A stretch of DNA of 33,831 nt from an uncultured Oscillospiraceae bacterium. GTDB taxonomy: Bacteria; Bacillota; Clostridia; Oscillospirales; Oscillospiraceae. Numbering within the stretch: position 1 is the stretch's first letter; every line of letters starts with the position of its first letter. The notes under the pieces are model-generated. The model was not told where the DNA came from and searched no databases. It saw only the letters and a program-made list of their open reading frames with translations. The position numbers were made by a program, and so were the translations under genes. The DNA is taken from assembly GCA_934661735.1 (NCBI GenBank), contig CAKUJN010000012.1, positions 1 through 33,831 on the forward strand. Reading direction: 5' to 3'. Shown here piece by piece: positions 31,026-33,831 of the stretch.

Positions 31026-31894
31026 AGATTGTCATGACGCCGAATCCCTATCGGGACAAGCAGTTCAAATATGTGCAGGAGGCGCGCCGGATTCTGGAGC
31101 AGGCGGGCTGCACCGTTCGCATCTGCCTGCCGTTTGATGTGGATAAGAGCTATGTTTTTCCACCGGAGCTGAAGCTCCACGATCTGCGCGCGGAGATTAA
31201 AACGGCACAGATGCTGATCTGCTTCGGCGGCGACGGTACCATCCTGCACGCGTCCAAATTTGCCACGCAGAACCACATACCGGTCCTCGGCGTCAACATC
31301 GGAACGATGGGCTTCATCGCGGAGCTGGAGGCGGGGGAGCTTGAGCTGCTGAAAAAAATTCCGGCGGGGGACTACAAGCTTGAGCCGCGTACGATGCTGG
31401 ATGTGACCGTCCGCAATGAGCGGCAGGAGCTGTTTCATGAGACGGCACTGAACGACGCGGTAGTGACCAAGGGCGCGATTGCGCGCGTGGTCAACATCGG
31501 CATTTTCTGCGACGGCGTGGAGGCGACAAGCTTTTCCGGCGACGGCGTTGTGGTTTGTACGCCGACCGGCTCAACGGCCTATTCTATGTCGGCGGGCGGT
31601 CCGATTGTCGAGCCGGCGTCAAAAAATCTGCTGATCACGCCCATCTGCGCGCACGCCATGCTTTCGCGCAGCATCGTTACCTCGCCGTACCGCGTGATCG
31701 ATATCAAAATCGGGAAAACCGGACGGCACAACGCGTTCTTGTCCGTTGACGGCGGACGGGCGTTCCGCCTGAATACAGGCGACGTCGTCACTGTAAAGTC
31801 CTCAGACCAGTTCACGCAGCTGGTCCGGCTGAAGGAAACCAGCTACTTTGAAATTCTCAACCGGAAATTCATCGACCGCCAACAGAGGTATTGA
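31022..31894 (+). CDS. nadK: NAD kinase
   Basis: 290 residues, ATGA overlap with tlyA. Phosphorylates NAD to NADP with ATP (or polyphosphate). The catalytic GGDGT is at 69-73; LGVNIGTMGFIAE, ETALNDAVVTKG and the glycine-rich SGDGVVVCTPTGSTAYSMSAGGP are all in place. The clostridial order dxs-tlyA-nadK-argR-recN is kept. Ends three bases before the ATG of argR. Confidence 0.96.
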   Translation: MKIVMTPNPYRDKQFKYVQEARRILEQAGCTVRICLPFDVDKSYVFPPELKLHDLRAEIKTAQMLICFGGDGTILHASKFATQNHIPVLGVNIGTMGFIAELEAGELELLKKIPAGDYKLEPRTMLDVTVRNERQELFHETALNDAVVTKGAIARVVNIGIFCDGVEATSFSGDGVVVCTPTGSTAYSMSAGGPIVEPASKNLLITPICAHAMLSRSIVTSPYRVIDIKIGKTGRHNAFLSVDGGRAFRLNTGDVVTVKSSDQFTQLVRLKETSYFEILNRKFIDRQQRY

Positions 31895-31896
31895 TT

Positions 31897-32352
31897 ATGA
31901 AAACAAAACGTCAGGAGAAAATCCTGCAATTGATCTCTGCGCATGAAATAGAGACGCAGGAGCAGCTGCTGGAGGAGCTGAAGGCCGAGGGCTTCCAGAC
32001 CACGCAGGCGACCATTTCCCGCGATATCAAGCAGCTGCGCATCATCAAGGAGCTTGGCCCGTCCGGCACGTACCGCTACAGCGTGTCGACCAGACCCGCC
32101 GAGCATACCTTTTCCGCGAAGCTGGACATGATCTTCCGTCAGTGCGTCACCAGCGCCGAGCACGCGCAGAACATGATCGTCATCAAGACCATGCCTGGGC
32201 TTGCATCCGCCGCATGTTCGGCCATTGACAAGATGGAACTGAACGAAATCCTCGGCACGCTGGCTGGAGACGACACGGCGTTTATCGTCATGCGCGATAC
32301 CGCGTCCGCCTCCGAGCTGTGTGATGAAATCTGTGAGCAGATTGCACGCTGA
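31897..32352 (+). CDS. argR: Arginine repressor
   Basis: 151 residues from the ATG at 31897 (AGAGGT seven bases upstream); a TTG at 31891 is less likely. N-terminal winged helix (RQEKILQLISAHEIETQEQL) with the recognition segment QTTQATISRDIKQL, and C-terminal trimer/arginine-binding domain with GTLAGDDTAFIV, whose GDD contacts arginine. Represses arginine synthesis genes when arginine is plentiful. Its place before recN is conserved across Firmicutes and is not tied to arginine genes here. Confidence 0.95.
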   Translation: MKTKRQEKILQLISAHEIETQEQLLEELKAEGFQTTQATISRDIKQLRIIKELGPSGTYRYSVSTRPAEHTFSAKLDMIFRQCVTSAEHAQNMIVIKTMPGLASAACSAIDKMELNEILGTLAGDDTAFIVMRDTASASELCDEICEQIAR

Positions 32353-32369
32353 ATCTGCGGGAGGCTGAC

Positions 32370-33831
32370 ATGCTGAACACGCTGCATATTGAAAATATCG
32401 CCGTGATCGAGCAGGCCGATATTTCGTTTGATCGCGGCTTCAATGTCCTGACGGGCGAAACCGGCGCGGGCAAATCCATCGTGATTGACGCGATTTCCGC
32501 CATTCTCGGCGAGCGCACTTCGCGCGACGTCATCCGCACGGGCGCGCCGCGCGCATTTGTCAGCGCCGTATTCACCGGCGTGCCGCAGAGCGCCTGGTTC
32601 TCTGACAATCAGATCGACTACGACCCGCAGGAGCTGCTGGTCCAGCGCGAAATTTTCCCAGACGGGCGCAACAACTGCCGTGTCAATGGACGGCCTGTCA
32701 CCGTCAGCATTCTGCGGCGGCTGGGCGTGCAGCTGATCAGCATCCACGGCCAGCACGACTCGCAGCAGCTGTTTGACGAGGCGGCACATCTGAATTATCT
32801 GGACCTGTTTGCGCGCGACGAAGCGCTTCTGGCTCGGTATGCCGAGTCGTATCAGCGCGTGCAGCAGACGCGGCAGGAAATTCAACGGCTGAGTCTGAAT
32901 GAGAGCGAAAAGCTTCGACTGATGGAGTCGCTGCAATTCCAGATCGACGAAATTGAGCGCGCCGGCGTGCACGCGGGAGAGGACGAGGAGCTTGAGCAGC
33001 GCAGAAAGCTTCTGCAAAACGCGGAAAAGCTGACGCTTGCGCTTCAGGGCGCGGTGCAGGCGCTCTACGGCGACGAGGACGCACAAGGTGCGGCCGGACT
33101 TCTCTCCGCGGCTGAGCATTCGCTTTCGCGTGTGGCGCGGATGGACGAGCGCATCGGCGGCGTCTATCAGAAAATTACCGATCTCGGCTACGCCGTACAG
33201 GACGCCGCGGAGGAGCTGCGTGACCTTGCCGACAGTCTGACATATTCTGAGCAGGAACTGGAGGAAATTGAGTCGCGTCTGGATACGCTCTACCGCCTCA
33301 AGCGCAAATACGGCGCAAGCTGTGCGGAAATTCTGGCGTTTCTGGAAAGGGCGCGCACACAGCTGGATGAAATCGAATTCGCGTCCGACCGTGTCGAGCG
33401 TCTACAAAAGGCGCTGGCGGAGTACGAGCAGGAGGCCGAGCGCGATGCACTTTTGCTGCGCGCGGCGCGGCACGCCGCCGCAGATGAGCTTCAGGCGCGC
33501 ATTCAGTCGGAGCTGGCGCAGCTGGATATGCCAAAGATTCAATTTGTCTGTCAGTTTGACGAGCTTCCGCTTTCGCCGAACGGTATGGACGCAGTACGTT
33601 TTCTGATGTCGGCCAATGTCGGCGAGGCGCTCAAGCCCATGAGCAAGGTCGCTTCCGGCGGCGAGCTGGCGCGCATCATGCTGGCAATGAAAAACGTCCT
33701 TGCCGAGCAGGACGCGGTTGGAACGCTGGTTTTTGACGAGGTTGATGCCGGCGTCAGCGGCCGCGCGGCGCAGAAGGTGGCAGAAAAGCTTTCACGCGCG
33801 GCACGCGGCAAGCAGGTCCTCAGCGTCACGC
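32370..33831 (+). CDS. recN: DNA repair protein RecN (cut by window end)
   Basis: The first 487 codons are present; the frame is open at the window edge. An SMC-like ATPase that tethers DNA ends in double-strand-break repair. ATG at 32370 with GGGAGG upstream. LHIENIAVIEQADISF, Walker A GETGAGKS (29-36), REIFPDGRNNCRVNG, ISIHGQHDSQQL, two coiled-coil arms around about 165-350, then the ABC signature ASGGELARIMLAM and Walker B TLVFDEVDAGVSG. About 60-70 residues should be missing. Co-directional with argR, 17 bases apart. Confidence 0.95.
   Translation, partial: MLNTLHIENIAVIEQADISFDRGFNVLTGETGAGKSIVIDAISAILGERTSRDVIRTGAPRAFVSAVFTGVPQSAWFSDNQIDYDPQELLVQREIFPDGRNNCRVNGRPVTVSILRRLGVQLISIHGQHDSQQLFDEAAHLNYLDLFARDEALLARYAESYQRVQQTRQEIQRLSLNESEKLRLMESLQFQIDEIERAGVHAGEDEELEQRRKLLQNAEKLTLALQGAVQALYGDEDAQGAAGLLSAAEHSLSRVARMDERIGGVYQKITDLGYAVQDAAEELRDLADSLTYSEQELEEIESRLDTLYRLKRKYGASCAEILAFLERARTQLDEIEFASDRVERLQKALAEYEQEAERDALLLRAARHAAADELQARIQSELAQLDMPKIQFVCQFDELPLSPNGMDAVRFLMSANVGEALKPMSKVASGGELARIMLAMKNVLAEQDAVGTLVFDEVDAGVSGRAAQKVAEKLSRAARGKQVLSVT

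Overview
The window looks like a chromosome segment of a GC-rich, endospore-forming clostridium, most likely of the Oscillospiraceae/Ruminococcaceae group. The reasons are a complete spoIIIA operon, a divergent spoIID, Clostridia-type operon order (nusB to ispA, and dxs to recN), strong Shine-Dalgarno sites and frequent C/G third codon positions. Genus and species cannot be named from the sequence alone.

Layout. 1-451 is gene-free and carries two near-identical hairpin repeats plus other strong inverted repeats. 452-3910 (minus) holds an acetate-kinase-family gene and, upstream of it, a three-gene set encoding a carboxypeptidase-regulatory-like protein, a SpoIID-like protein with peptidoglycan-binding domains, and a peptidoglycan-binding protein. 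4020-7809 (minus) is a two-gene ABC system: a MacB/LolD-type ATPase and a very large FtsX-type permease with an extended coiled coil. 8068-11113 (plus) is a tight set of two 2-hydroxyacyl-CoA dehydratase-family subunits and a 62-residue membrane protein. Then come tRNA-Arg(CCU) on the minus strand, a MalY/PatB-type C-S lyase, a 31-codon gene candidate with its own hairpins, prfB (no frameshift site) and secG.

14583-20327 is the sporulation block. spoIID (minus) and spoIIIAA-AH (plus) diverge from a 117-base region containing a near-consensus sigma-E promoter for spoIID and a weaker sigma-E-like one for spoIIIA. 20510-24667 is an Asp23/Gls24 gene followed by nusB, a TsaD-like paralogue, xseA, xseB and ispA. 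27777-33831 is a CorB/DUF21-like membrane protein, dxs, tlyA, nadK, argR and recN (cut by the window end).

The most unusual part is 24668-27776, which separates ispA from the dxs group. It contains a secreted S-layer-homology protein with mosaic base composition, and then about 640 bases without a credible gene that look like a large structured non-coding RNA. That element has a promoter with a perfect 11-bp palindrome over its -35 box. Its predicted 5' end pairs with its 3' end, several helices nest inside it, and a U-rich stretch follows it. I cannot assign it to a known family. A 64-codon start-less open frame runs antisense across its 3' end and could be a gene remnant, which is a competing reading of that edge.
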